A DNA stretch of 5,757 nt from Candidatus Latescibacterota bacterium (GCA_030746455.1 JASLMQ010000532.1:1-5757); one strand, 5' to 3'; shown: positions 1 to 5,615, counted from the first letter of the stretch. The notes: a model not told the origin generated them from the letters alone. Program-made: numbers and translations.

Positions 1-439
1 TGTAGCCCCGATCCATCAGCCGCTCGGCGGCCTGAGGGGTGCTGGCGTGCCCATAGACCCGGATCCGGTCCCTCATCTTTCCTCCCAGCAGCTCATACAC
101 CGGAACGCCGAGCGCCTTTCCCTTGATGTCCCACAGGGCCATATCGATCGCGCTGATGGCCCCGCCTCGAACGGCGCCCGTCATCCCGTGCCCGTGCAGG
201 ATGTCATACAGCCGGAGCCAGAGTCGCTCGATCTCGAACGGATTCTCGCCCACGAGGAAGTGCCGGAGCTCCCGAATCGCCTTCTCGACGACCACCGGCC
301 AGCCTCCCCCTTCCCCCACGCCGGTCACCCCTTCGTCGGTCAGCACCTTCACGAAGAGCCAGTTGCGTCCGCGCGGGCGGCTCGTCCGCGTGGCCTCGTC
401 CGCATTCACCAGATAGGTCTTCACGTCAGTGATCTTCAT
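1..439 (-). CDS. Enolase-superfamily (mandelate racemase / sugar-acid dehydratase-like) protein, N-terminal part only
   Basis: The gene reads leftward from an ATG at 439-437 and runs off the window, leaving 146 codons plus one base. The visible part is the N-terminal capping domain of the mandelate racemase/muconate lactonizing enzyme family. It begins MKITDVKTYL, then has TDEGVTGVGE at about 35-44, a helical segment with VGENPFEIE at about 63-71, AIDMALWDIKGKALG at about 97-111 and PVYELLGG at 113-120. The TIM barrel with the metal ligands and catalytic Lys/His residues lies outside the window, so the reaction cannot be read; dehydration of a sugar acid is the best family-level guess. An AGAGGA sequence lies about 8 nt ahead of the ATG. 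The gene diverges from the complete homologue at 712-1854, with which it shares the ALWDI-GKA-G-PVY-LLGG-RDR-RVY pattern, but the loop after residue 10 is about 11 residues longer here, suggesting a different substrate. Family assignment is firm; specificity is unknown. Confidence 0.9.
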   Translation of the reverse strand, partial: MKITDVKTYLVNADEATRTSRPRGRNWLFVKVLTDEGVTGVGEGGGWPVVVEKAIRELRHFLVGENPFEIERLWLRLYDILHGHGMTGAVRGGAISAIDMALWDIKGKALGVPVYELLGGKMRDRIRVYGHASTPQAAERLMDRGY

Positions 440-585
440 TGTCGTCGTCCTCTGAGTTGAGGGCCCCGTCTGCCGCCGACTATGAGTGCTCCATCACTAC
501 CGACCTGTGCCACTGATTGCGGCGGATCAATGGCGAAGGCCAAATAAACCGAAAAGCCCATCGCCCGTCAAGCTTGCGCCCTGGC

Positions 586-622
586 CCGGTCGGCGGGGCG
601 GATGGCACCCATCGCGGACCGG
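586..622. repeat. Nested inverted repeat in the divergent promoter region
   Basis: CCGGTC (586-591) is matched by GACCGG (617-622). Inside lies GATGG (601-605), cac, CCATC (609-613). The two pairs do not share one centre (604 and 607), so a folded form would have an asymmetric internal loop. A further CCGGTC lies at 672-677. The block sits just upstream of the putative -35 at 628, a place where an operator would make sense, but short GC-rich repeats are common in DNA of this composition. Confidence 0.3.
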
Positions 623-627
623 ATTGC

Positions 628-655
628 TTGACCCGGAGGGCCGAATGGTTATCTT
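628..655 (+). promoter_or_regulatory. Sigma70-like promoter for the 712-1854 gene
   Basis: TTGACC (628-633, five of six consensus bases) is followed after 16 bp by TATCTT (650-655, four of six). Transcription would begin near 662, giving a leader of about 50 nt that holds the SD at 697-703. Spacing and position are right; the match is moderate, so this remains a prediction. Confidence 0.45.
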
Positions 656-696
656 GAGGTCCCAGAGCTGTCCGGTCGTTGCGATCACCACCCTTC

Positions 697-703
697 AAGG
701 AGG
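697..703 (+). promoter_or_regulatory. Strong ribosome binding site fixing the start at 712
   Basis: AAGGAGG is a full match to the anti-SD core and lies 8 nt before the ATG at 712. It decides against the in-frame TTG at 679, which would add 11 residues (MRSPPFKEDHL) unlike the family and would put the SD inside the gene. Confidence 0.85.
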
Positions 704-711
704 ACCATCTG

Positions 712-1854
712 ATGAAAATCACGGCGGTCAAAACCTATCTGTCCACCTTCAGCAACCGTACGCGCGCCCTCATCAAGGTCGAGACCGACGAAGGAATCCA
801 CGGATGGGGCGAGGCCTACTCCGTGGGCCCCGACCTCTCGATCGAACCCATCGTGAACTACCTGGCCACCTGGTTCGTGGGCGAGGACCCGCGCAGGATC
901 GAGTATCTGATGATGAAGACCCACCAGCAGCTCCGATTCCCGCCGGGCGGGACGGGGCTCGCCGCCATCTCGGGGATCGAGCACGCGCTCTGGGACATCA
1001 GCGGTAAGGCGGCGGGGCTTCCGGTCTATATGCTGCTGGGGGGCAACGTCCGCGACCGGGTCCGTGTGTATCAGGGGGTGGGCGGCGAGTCCCCTGAGGC
1101 CGCGGCAGAGTCGGCACAGCGGATGCACGAGCAGTGGGGCTTAACGGCATTCAAGACCAGCCCCTACCGGATGCCTCCGGACAACACACGGTGGGGCCTG
1201 CTCTGCAAGGCGGCTTCGGAGTATTTCGAGGGCCTCAGGAAGCACACCCCAGACGACTGGGAGTTCGCCTTCGATCCCCACGCGAAGATCTTCGAACCGA
1301 TCCGCGCCCTGCAGCTCGCCAACGCCCTGGCACCCTACGATCCCCTCTTCTACGAAGAGCCCCTTCGACCGGAGCACATCCCCGCCTGGTCCCGCCTGCG
1401 CGAGCAGATGCAGGTTCCCCTGGCGACCGGCGAAAGCCTGTACATGCGTTTCGAGTTCCTGAACCTCATCTCGGCCCAGGCAGCGGACATCATCCAACCC
1501 GACGTGTGCGTCTGCGGCGGCCTGCTGGAGATGCGCAACATCGCCACGATCGCCGCGGCCCACTACGTCACCGTGGCCCCCCACAATCCGATGGGACCGA
1601 TCGCGACGGCCGTCAACGTACACTTCGCGGCCGCCACCCACAACTTCAAGATCCTTGAGTATATCGATCCGACGCGCTCGGAGTGGAAGGATTGGGTGGA
1701 CGAACCCTATCTGCCCAAGGACGGCTACCTGGAGTTGAGAGACCGCCCGGGGCTCGGAATCGATGTGAACGAGGACGCCCTCACGCAAGGCGAATACGTC
1801 CACTGGCAGCGCACGTGCCCGGTGCGGGACGACGGCGCAACGGGCTACATCTAG
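712..1854 (+). CDS. Enolase-superfamily sugar-acid dehydratase-like protein (mandelate racemase subgroup)
   Basis: A complete 380-residue protein, the usual size for this family. The capping domain (about 1-120) begins MKITAVKTYL and contains HALWDISGKAAG and PVYMLLGGNVRDR. The barrel carries the expected active-site set: K148 in TAFKTSPYR, metal ligand D188 and candidate acid H190 in FDPHAK, E215/E216 in YEEPLRPE, E241 in ATGES, the Asp-His dyad of D264 (QPDVCVCGG) and H291 (APHNPMGP), and E316 in ILEY. This pattern, with His two residues after the first Asp ligand, is that of galactonate-dehydratase-type acid-sugar dehydratases. These abstract the alpha proton of an aldonate and expel the beta hydroxyl to give a 2-keto-3-deoxy sugar acid, with Mg2+, in the cytoplasm. 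The exact substrate cannot be read from sequence, so no symbol is given. No residue of the set is missing. Start chosen from the AAGGAGG at 697-703. The divergent homologue at 439-1 suggests a sugar-acid catabolic locus. Confidence 0.93.
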   Translation: MKITAVKTYLSTFSNRTRALIKVETDEGIHGWGEAYSVGPDLSIEPIVNYLATWFVGEDPRRIEYLMMKTHQQLRFPPGGTGLAAISGIEHALWDISGKAAGLPVYMLLGGNVRDRVRVYQGVGGESPEAAAESAQRMHEQWGLTAFKTSPYRMPPDNTRWGLLCKAASEYFEGLRKHTPDDWEFAFDPHAKIFEPIRALQLANALAPYDPLFYEEPLRPEHIPAWSRLREQMQVPLATGESLYMRFEFLNLISAQAADIIQPDVCVCGGLLEMRNIATIAAAHYVTVAPHNPMGPIATAVNVHFAAATHNFKILEYIDPTRSEWKDWVDEPYLPKDGYLELRDRPGLGIDVNEDALTQGEYVHWQRTCPVRDDGATGYI

Positions 1855-1911
1855 GGCCTCGCCGGACGGGCCGCTGACGCCGCGCCGACATCCATAGCGG
1901 AAGGATTCTGA

Positions 1912-2499
1912 ATGGCAATGGGGAAAGTGGGAAGGACAACGCTGGTGGCCGTAGCGGTCGTCGCCGTCGTAACCGTCGTCCTCCTGTCGGCAAGGACGCG
2001 CCGCAACGTCGACGTTGGCGCCAAGGGTCCTGCACGCTCGGGGGAACAGGCCCCGCGACAAGCCCCCTCGGCGAAGGTCTCCGACCTGGCGCCGGATTTC
2101 GCATTGACGGATCTGGAGGGTAAGGAGGTCCGGCTGAGCGATCTAAGGGGTAAGGTCGTCCTGATCGACTTCTGGGCCACCTGGTGTCCGCCATGCAGGG
2201 AGGAGCTCCCCCACATCCAGCGGCTGCACGAGCAGCTCGAATCGGAGGGTCTGGTGGTCCTGGCCCTGGCGACCGACCGGGACCCGGCAAAGGTGCGCAG
2301 CTTCGTCTCCCACCACGGGTTCACGTTCACCGTCCTTCCCGTCAATCCCCGGGTGGCCGCGACGTACCGGGTCCGTGGCATCCCGACCGTCTATCTCGTC
2401 GATCGTGAAGGACGGATCCGCTTCCGCCACGTCGGGTATAGCCGGGGCGCAGAGAAAAGTCTCGAGAAGGAGACCAAGGATCTGCTGGCTGAAGGGTGA
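1912..2499 (+). CDS. Membrane-anchored TlpA/ResA-like thiol-disulfide oxidoreductase
   Basis: A 195-residue protein with one N-terminal hydrophobic segment (about residues 9-27, preceded by K5 and R8 and followed by R28, R30, R31). This indicates an uncleaved anchor or signal with the rest outside the cytoplasmic membrane. A low-complexity linker to about residue 57 leads into an AhpC/TSA-type thioredoxin fold: APDFALTDLEGKEVRLSDLRGK (60-81, family-typical), then VLIDFWATWCPPCREE with the redox pair C92/C95, ALATDRD (118-124) and the cis-Pro loop GIPTVYLVDREG (P158). Such proteins reduce or exchange disulfides on exported proteins, often in cytochrome c maturation; no cytochrome gene is visible here, so the client is unknown. 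The start at 1912 fits GGAAGGA (1899-1905), 6 nt upstream; the ATG at 1918 is a poorer fit. It lies 57 bp after the enolase-superfamily gene with no terminator seen between, so cotranscription is possible, though no functional link is evident. Confidence 0.93.
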   Translation: MAMGKVGRTTLVAVAVVAVVTVVLLSARTRRNVDVGAKGPARSGEQAPRQAPSAKVSDLAPDFALTDLEGKEVRLSDLRGKVVLIDFWATWCPPCREELPHIQRLHEQLESEGLVVLALATDRDPAKVRSFVSHHGFTFTVLPVNPRVAATYRVRGIPTVYLVDREGRIRFRHVGYSRGAEKSLEKETKDLLAEG

Positions 2500-2501
2500 C
2501 C

Positions 2502-2577
2502 CTACAGGTCGGCCAGGTAGGCATTCGCCCGGCGGGCGGCTTCAACGCCTTTGCCCAAATAGACCACGGGAACCATA
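2502..2577 (-). pseudogene. Out-of-frame C-terminal tail of the glycosyltransferase
   Basis: In the frame one base away from the glycosyltransferase frame, the minus strand here encodes MVPVVYLGKG followed by an Ala/Arg-rich helix ending in YLADL, with a TAG stop at 2504-2502. The piece VPVVYLG resembles the strand that follows the GDP motif in COG4671-type proteins (pattern P-V-Y-T-G-Y), whereas the in-frame ending IYGSRGLFGQRR resembles nothing. One extra base near 2577 on the minus strand explains both. The corrected stop would leave 2 bp to the TGA of the converging gene (2497-2499). Confidence 0.6.
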
Positions 2578-4212
2578 GATGTCCTTTGCCCAGGAGAGCC
2601 GATCCTCGATCCGGTCCTCCTGCGGGTCACCCAGAACCAGTACGGCATCGAAGTGGGCGTAGAGGGCCAGGCAGATCTCCTGGCCCGAGACCTCTGCTCC
2701 GTCGCTGCCCAATGAGGCACCGTCCAGGAGGCAGACCACATCCACATCGGGATGTGCCGCGTTCGCCGCATCGATCAATCCCAGCAGGTCGGCTCCCCGC
2801 TCCCGGAGGCCGAAGGGAAAGGCCTCCACCAGCACCACGTCGGGGACGAAGCCCTCCATCGTCCCCCTCGCCCTCTCCACCTCCAGAGCCTCGATCACGC
2901 GGATCTCGTGGTCATGCTCCAGGTCCGATGGCAAAGACCTGCCGTCGACCGCCCAAGTCCCGACTCCCGCGCTGCAAAAGACGATCCGTTTGGCCCGCCC
3001 GGGGTCGGTCGGCTCGGATCGAGACTTCCTCTCGAGCACCTCTTCGTACACCGCCCCGTAGCGCCGAACCACCGTCGACCATCCACGATGCTCGACCACC
3101 CACTGTCGCGCCTGCCGTCCCAGGCGCTCGCGCAGTTCCCGGTCGCGAAGCAGCGCGCCGCACTTCTCCGCGAGGTCCTTCGCATCATCCGCCGCACACA
3201 CCAGGCCCGTTTCGCCGTCCGACACGATCTCGCGCAGCGCGGCCACATCGCTCACCACCACGGCCTTCGCCATCGCCTCGTACGGCTTGATGGGCGTGAC
3301 CAGCTCGGTGACTCGGCTGCGCGTCCTCGGCATCACGAAATGGACCATCGGCTCTAGATCCCGCTCCCTGGCCAGGGATTCGAGGTTGGCAAGCTCGCTT
3401 CCGTCGCCCACGACCACGACCCGAAAGCGCAGTCCGGTGCGACGGAGCGCATCGGCGGCACCCAGCAGAAGGTGGAGCCCCTCGAGGTTCCGGATCGCCC
3501 CGATGTGTCCGATCACCAGCTCGTCGGCCGAGATCTCAAGTCCTTCAGCCAGCTTTCGCGGCCTCTGCCGCGGGGCGAATCGATCCAGATCCACGCCGTT
3601 CGGCACGATCCCGATCGCCTCGGCGGGAATCCCTTCCCTGACGAACTCGGCCTTGAGCGTCTCGGCCAGGGTCACGATTCCGTCGGCACGTGCGAGGGCG
3701 TCGAGGAATTGCCGGTGTCGGAGCGCGTAGACCTCAGAGGATTCCTCCAATTGCCCCAGGGCGACCGAGGTGTCGTGCCAGATACCCCGTACCTCGTAGA
3801 CCACCGGTATCCCCCATTGCTCGCCCACGTCCATCGACCAGAGCGCGACCGTGGAGGGCGAGGCGGCGTGGATCAGGTCCGGTGCGTGCTTGCGGACCGC
3901 CCTGGAGATGTGCTTCCTGAACCGCCGTCGGATTCCGTGGGGATACTGATCCCGGAAGTCACGAGCCTGCTCCAGTCGCTGGACGATGCCCTTCTCCAGT
4001 GACAGGGCGGGCTCACGCAGGTGGGTCACGCCGTCCAGGATCTCCTCGACCACCGGGAAGGCCTCCGACCGGACTGCGAGCCCGGCCTCCCTGGAGAGGA
4101 CGATCGGATCCCATCCCAGCTTCCTCTGGGTGGTCACGATGTAATGGGTCCGAATGCTGTAGCCGCTCTGTCGGTGCGGCAGAGAGAAATCAACGACATG
4201 CAGGATTCTCAC
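2542..4212 (-). CDS. GT4-type glycosyltransferase with a COG4671-like C-terminal domain; internal deletions and 3' frameshift suspected
   Basis: The open frame is 556 residues from a GTG at 4212-4210; GGGAGGAG (4224-4231) lies 11 nt upstream and an ATG at 4222 is out of frame. Residues 1-190 form a GT-B acceptor domain: MRILHVVDFSLP, then the SGYSIRTHYIV motif (16-26) typical of exopolysaccharide or exosortase-associated GT4 enzymes, then IPVVYEVRGIWHD (135-147). Residues about 228-395 form the nucleotide-sugar half: VPNGVD (203-208), IGHIGAI (234-240), VVVGDGSE (266-273), TPIKPYEAMA (306-315) and LREIVSDGETGLV (326-338). Two gaps against the family pattern are seen: F292 is followed directly by VMPR, omitting the usual Gly-Arg-Val strand and helix, and EAMA runs straight into KAVVVSD without Met-Gly. 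Residues about 407-545 look like a shortened first half of a MurG-like predicted glycosyltransferase (PDVVLVEAFPFG 457-468, FDAVLVLGDP 521-530). The ending is frameshifted near 2577. The family suggests sugar transfer from an NDP-sugar to a surface polysaccharide or lipid carrier; whether this copy is active is doubtful. Confidence 0.85.
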   Translation of the reverse strand: MRILHVVDFSLPHRQSGYSIRTHYIVTTQRKLGWDPIVLSREAGLAVRSEAFPVVEEILDGVTHLREPALSLEKGIVQRLEQARDFRDQYPHGIRRRFRKHISRAVRKHAPDLIHAASPSTVALWSMDVGEQWGIPVVYEVRGIWHDTSVALGQLEESSEVYALRHRQFLDALARADGIVTLAETLKAEFVREGIPAEAIGIVPNGVDLDRFAPRQRPRKLAEGLEISADELVIGHIGAIRNLEGLHLLLGAADALRRTGLRFRVVVVGDGSELANLESLARERDLEPMVHFVMPRTRSRVTELVTPIKPYEAMAKAVVVSDVAALREIVSDGETGLVCAADDAKDLAEKCGALLRDRELRERLGRQARQWVVEHRGWSTVVRRYGAVYEEVLERKSRSEPTDPGRAKRIVFCSAGVGTWAVDGRSLPSDLEHDHEIRVIEALEVERARGTMEGFVPDVVLVEAFPFGLRERGADLLGLIDAANAAHPDVDVVCLLDGASLGSDGAEVSGQEICLALYAHFDAVLVLGDPQEDRIEDRLSWAKDIYGSRGLFGQRR

Positions 4213-4337
4213 GCGGGCTCATGCTCCTCCCCCGAGCCTTGGTCACGGCGGTCGACCGAATGTACGAAGGGTCGACCGGGTTCGGCATCGAATTCTGAGG
4301 GGATGAGACGGCGAGGTCCTGCGCCTCAACTGGCGGG
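4213..4337. promoter_or_regulatory. Upstream region of the glycosyltransferase gene
   Basis: No gene is supported here. The stretch lies between the terminator of the def pair and the GTG at 4212 and should hold the glycosyltransferase promoter. I found no good -35/-10 pair on the minus strand. It contains the SD (4224-4231) and the two palindromes listed at 4249-4278. Confidence 0.4.
4249..4278. repeat. Two GGTCGACC palindromes 20 bp apart
   Basis: GGTCGACC occurs at 4250-4257 (extended to the 10-bp palindrome CGGTCGACCG at 4249-4258) and again at 4270-4277. The start-to-start distance is 20 bp, close to two helical turns, so proteins bound at both would sit on the same face of the DNA. They lie about 37-66 bp upstream of the glycosyltransferase GTG, in the region expected for a promoter or 5' leader. 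This could be a paired operator; I know no named regulator for it. Confidence 0.35.
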
Positions 4338-4383
4338 CAAACGAAAGACCCGGGTCCCGGACGAATCCGGGTAACACGGGTCT
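4338..4383 (-). terminator. Rho-independent-type terminator of the def/HEAT pair
   Basis: Read leftward, AGACCCG (4383-4377) pairs with CGGGTCT (4352-4346), 7 bp. Inside this, CCCGGA (4371-4366) pairs with TCCGGG (4361-4356) around a TTCG loop (4365-4362). The stem is followed by a T-rich stretch, TTCGTTTG, just past 4346. A UUCG loop is a known very stable RNA tetraloop, though here it is closed by A-U rather than C-G. It lies about 55 bp after the HEAT-repeat gene's stop and ahead of the glycosyltransferase gene, so it would separate the two leftward units. Confidence 0.6.
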
Positions 4384-4392
4384 GTGCCTCTG

Positions 4393-4413
4393 GCCGCCCG
4401 GAGATCGGGCGGC
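4393..4413 (-). terminator. Perfect 8-bp GC hairpin after the HEAT-repeat gene
   Basis: GCCGCCCG (4393-4400) and CGGGCGGC (4406-4413) form a perfect stem with a 5-nt loop, 25 bp after the stop at 4439. No T tract follows in either direction, so alone it is not a standard intrinsic terminator. Next to the hairpin at 4346-4383 it makes a tandem structure that may help termination or protect the 3' end of the mRNA. Confidence 0.4.
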
Positions 4414-4438
4414 TGTGACGCCGACGGGGCCGCGGCGC

Positions 4439-4906
4439 TTACTGCCCCGTGGCCACCGCCTGGAGCTGACTGGACTGTCTCTGGTAGGAATCCTTAAGCA
4501 CCTGCACGATCTGGATCCGCACCCTCACGCTTTCGTCCTTCAGCGCCTTTCTCAGGTACGGTCCACTCATCTCAGGTGGGAAATTGCCCAGGGCCTTCAC
4601 GGCCTCCAGGCGTATGTCCTCCTCGCGATCCTGAAGCGCCCGGCCGAGAGATTCGGCGCTCTTCCGCTGCTCCTTGGGTGTTGCCGTCATCGTACCCAAC
4701 AGCCGCACAGCGTCCCGTCTCACGATCGGGTTCCTGTCCTTCAGGGCCTCACCCAGGATCGCCTCGATGGACGAATCCGGCTTCTTGCCCAGGAACGGCA
4801 CGTACTTGATCGGCGGCAGCCTTCGAACCGCACAGCCATTCGCAACAAGCAGCGCGCATAGGAAGAGACCGGTGAGTCGGTAGATCCAGGTTCTACGAGA
4901 GACCAA
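4439..4906 (-). CDS. Small lipoprotein-like HEAT-repeat protein
   Basis: 155 residues from a TTG at 4906-4904. This start is chosen because AAGGAGG (4916-4922) lies 9 nt upstream and because it yields a clean export signal: basic VSRRTWIYR, then a hydrophobic core LTGLFLCALLVA (11-22), then NGC with C25 as the candidate lipidated cysteine. The lipobox (VANGC) is imperfect, so a non-lipidated anchor is possible. An ATG at 4990 is in frame but would bury this signal. After a short linker come three HEAT/Armadillo-type helical pairs: about 45-72 (IVRRDAVRLLG), 82-109 (DIRLEAVKALGNF) and 116-139 (VRVRIQIVQVLKD), each with the ALKD- or ALQD-type turn followed by a V-R or I-R helix. HEAT repeats bind proteins; no catalytic motif is present, so I infer a scaffold or accessory role at the membrane or in the periplasm. 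It lies 166 bp downstream of def on the same strand. Confidence 0.8.
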   Translation of the reverse strand: MVSRRTWIYRLTGLFLCALLVANGCAVRRLPPIKYVPFLGKKPDSSIEAILGEALKDRNPIVRRDAVRLLGTMTATPKEQRKSAESLGRALQDREEDIRLEAVKALGNFPPEMSGPYLRKALKDESVRVRIQIVQVLKDSYQRQSSQLQAVATGQ

Positions 4907-5072
4907 GCGTTTCCGCCTCCTTGCCGGTGCCCGCCCCAACCAACGGGGAGGGACGATGCCTTGCTGCCTGTTCCGATGGGACCCGGCCATCAGGGCCTGT
5001 GCAAGCGAAGCCCAGTTCCCTTCTGAACGTCCACGCCTTCCCGTACTATATTTCGGCAGTTTCTCGCATCGC
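4907..5072 (-). promoter_or_regulatory. Gap between def and the HEAT-repeat gene with a possible -10 and a leader hairpin
   Basis: Read leftward, TATAGT (5050-5045) matches the -10 consensus at five of six bases just after the def stop, but no good -35 stands at 16-18 bp. Further on, CCCTCCCC (4952-4945) can pair with GGGGCGGG (4937-4930) around a 7-nt loop with one T-C mismatch, ending 7 nt before the AAGGAGG at 4922-4916. The HEAT gene could thus have its own promoter and a structured leader, or simply be read through from def. Confidence 0.3.
4916..4922 (-). promoter_or_regulatory. Ribosome binding site deciding the TTG start at 4906
   Basis: AAGGAGG on the minus strand, 9 nt from the TTG at 4906-4904. 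No ATG or GTG in the same frame stands at a suitable distance, so this SD is the main reason for choosing the TTG. Confidence 0.75.
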
Positions 5073-5615
5073 TTAAGGGTCAGTTTCCTGGGACGCGGGG
5101 TCTTGAGCGAAGCGCGCATACTCCTCGATGAACGACAGAGACCTGAGGTCATCCATCCGGTCCAGGAAGAGGATGCCGTCCAGATGATCGATTTCGTGCT
5201 GAATGGCCCGTGCCGCGAAGCCCCGCGCGTCGAAGGAGACGGGGGCACCGGATGTGTCGACCGCGTCGACCGCCACGGCATCCCAACGCGAAACCCGTCC
5301 GCGGATGTCCGGTATGCTCAGGCAGCCCTCCCAGTCCTCGGATCTGGACTCGCCGATGGGTCGCATTTCCGGATTGATCAGCGCCAGCACCTGGCCGCCC
5401 CCCTCTTCTTCGTCCGAGACCCGCACGAGCATCACGCGCCGGGGGTCGTGAACCTGTGTGGCCGCCAGGCCGGCCCCCTCGTAGTCGCGAACCGTGTCTA
5501 TCATATCCCCGATGAGAAGACCGATATCGGGGCCCTCGAGTTCCTCCTCCGTGACTGGTCGAGCCACCTGCCGAAGCACAGGATGGCCCATCCGGGCCAC
5601 CTTCCGTATCGCCAT
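5073..5615 (-). CDS. def: Peptide deformylase
   Basis: A 180-residue cytoplasmic metalloenzyme that removes the formyl group from the N-terminal Met of new proteins. All three family motifs are present: GAGLAATQ (47-54; GxGxAAxQ, with Thr where Pro is commonest), EGCLS (96-100) with metal-binding C98, and QHEIDH (139-144) with metal ligands H140 and H144 and catalytic E141. The N-terminus MAIRKVARMGHPVLRQVARPV is family-typical, and the length is normal. The ATG at 5615 is chosen on that basis; an open frame extends upstream but encodes nothing recognisable. The SD is odd: a run of eight G residues (5617-5624) preceded by A stands almost against the ATG. A sigma70-like promoter lies at 5695-5722. 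The gene is followed on the same strand by the HEAT-repeat lipoprotein; the common neighbour fmt is not seen in this window. The C-terminus is a short acidic tail. Confidence 0.96.
   Translation of the reverse strand: MAIRKVARMGHPVLRQVARPVTEEELEGPDIGLLIGDMIDTVRDYEGAGLAATQVHDPRRVMLVRVSDEEEGGGQVLALINPEMRPIGESRSEDWEGCLSIPDIRGRVSRWDAVAVDAVDTSGAPVSFDARGFAARAIQHEIDHLDGILFLDRMDDLRSLSFIEEYARFAQDPASQETDP

Larger units (their letters stand above)
440..711. promoter_or_regulatory. Divergent intergenic region between the two enolase-superfamily genes
   Basis: This 272-bp stretch has no credible gene; short frames crossing it are shadows with no family resemblance. It must carry the start signals of both divergent genes. 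Rightward, a TTGACC / TATCTT pair and a perfect SD are visible (listed separately). Leftward I see only the SD next to the ATG at 439 and no convincing -35/-10 pair. Between them lies a nested inverted repeat at 586-622. I recognise no operator of a named regulator family, and no regulator gene is in the window. Confidence 0.6.

Noticed and set aside
679..711. Upstream TTG start for the sugar-acid gene
   Set aside because: The perfect AAGGAGG at 697-703 would fall inside the gene, and family members start at MKIT.
1141..2061. Leftward open frame of 306 codons opposite the sugar-acid gene and thioredoxin start
   Set aside because: It crosses two well-supported genes on the other strand, has no family motif and no ribosome binding site; antisense shadow.
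2496..3290. Long rightward open frame (264 codons) opposite the glycosyltransferase gene
   Set aside because: Its translation is Pro/Arg/Ser-rich low-complexity sequence with no motif, typical of an antisense shadow in GC-rich DNA; the minus strand holds recognisable GT4 motifs.
4359..4780. Repeated 12-mer GGACGAATCCGG at 4359-4370 and 4769-4780
   Set aside because: About one chance 12-mer match is expected in a window of this size; one copy is part of the terminator and the other is coding.
4907..5281. N-terminal extension of the HEAT-repeat frame into def (open for another 125 codons)
   Set aside because: The extension overlaps def out of frame, looks like translated noise and would bury the signal peptide; the SD at 4916-4922 marks the TTG at 4906.
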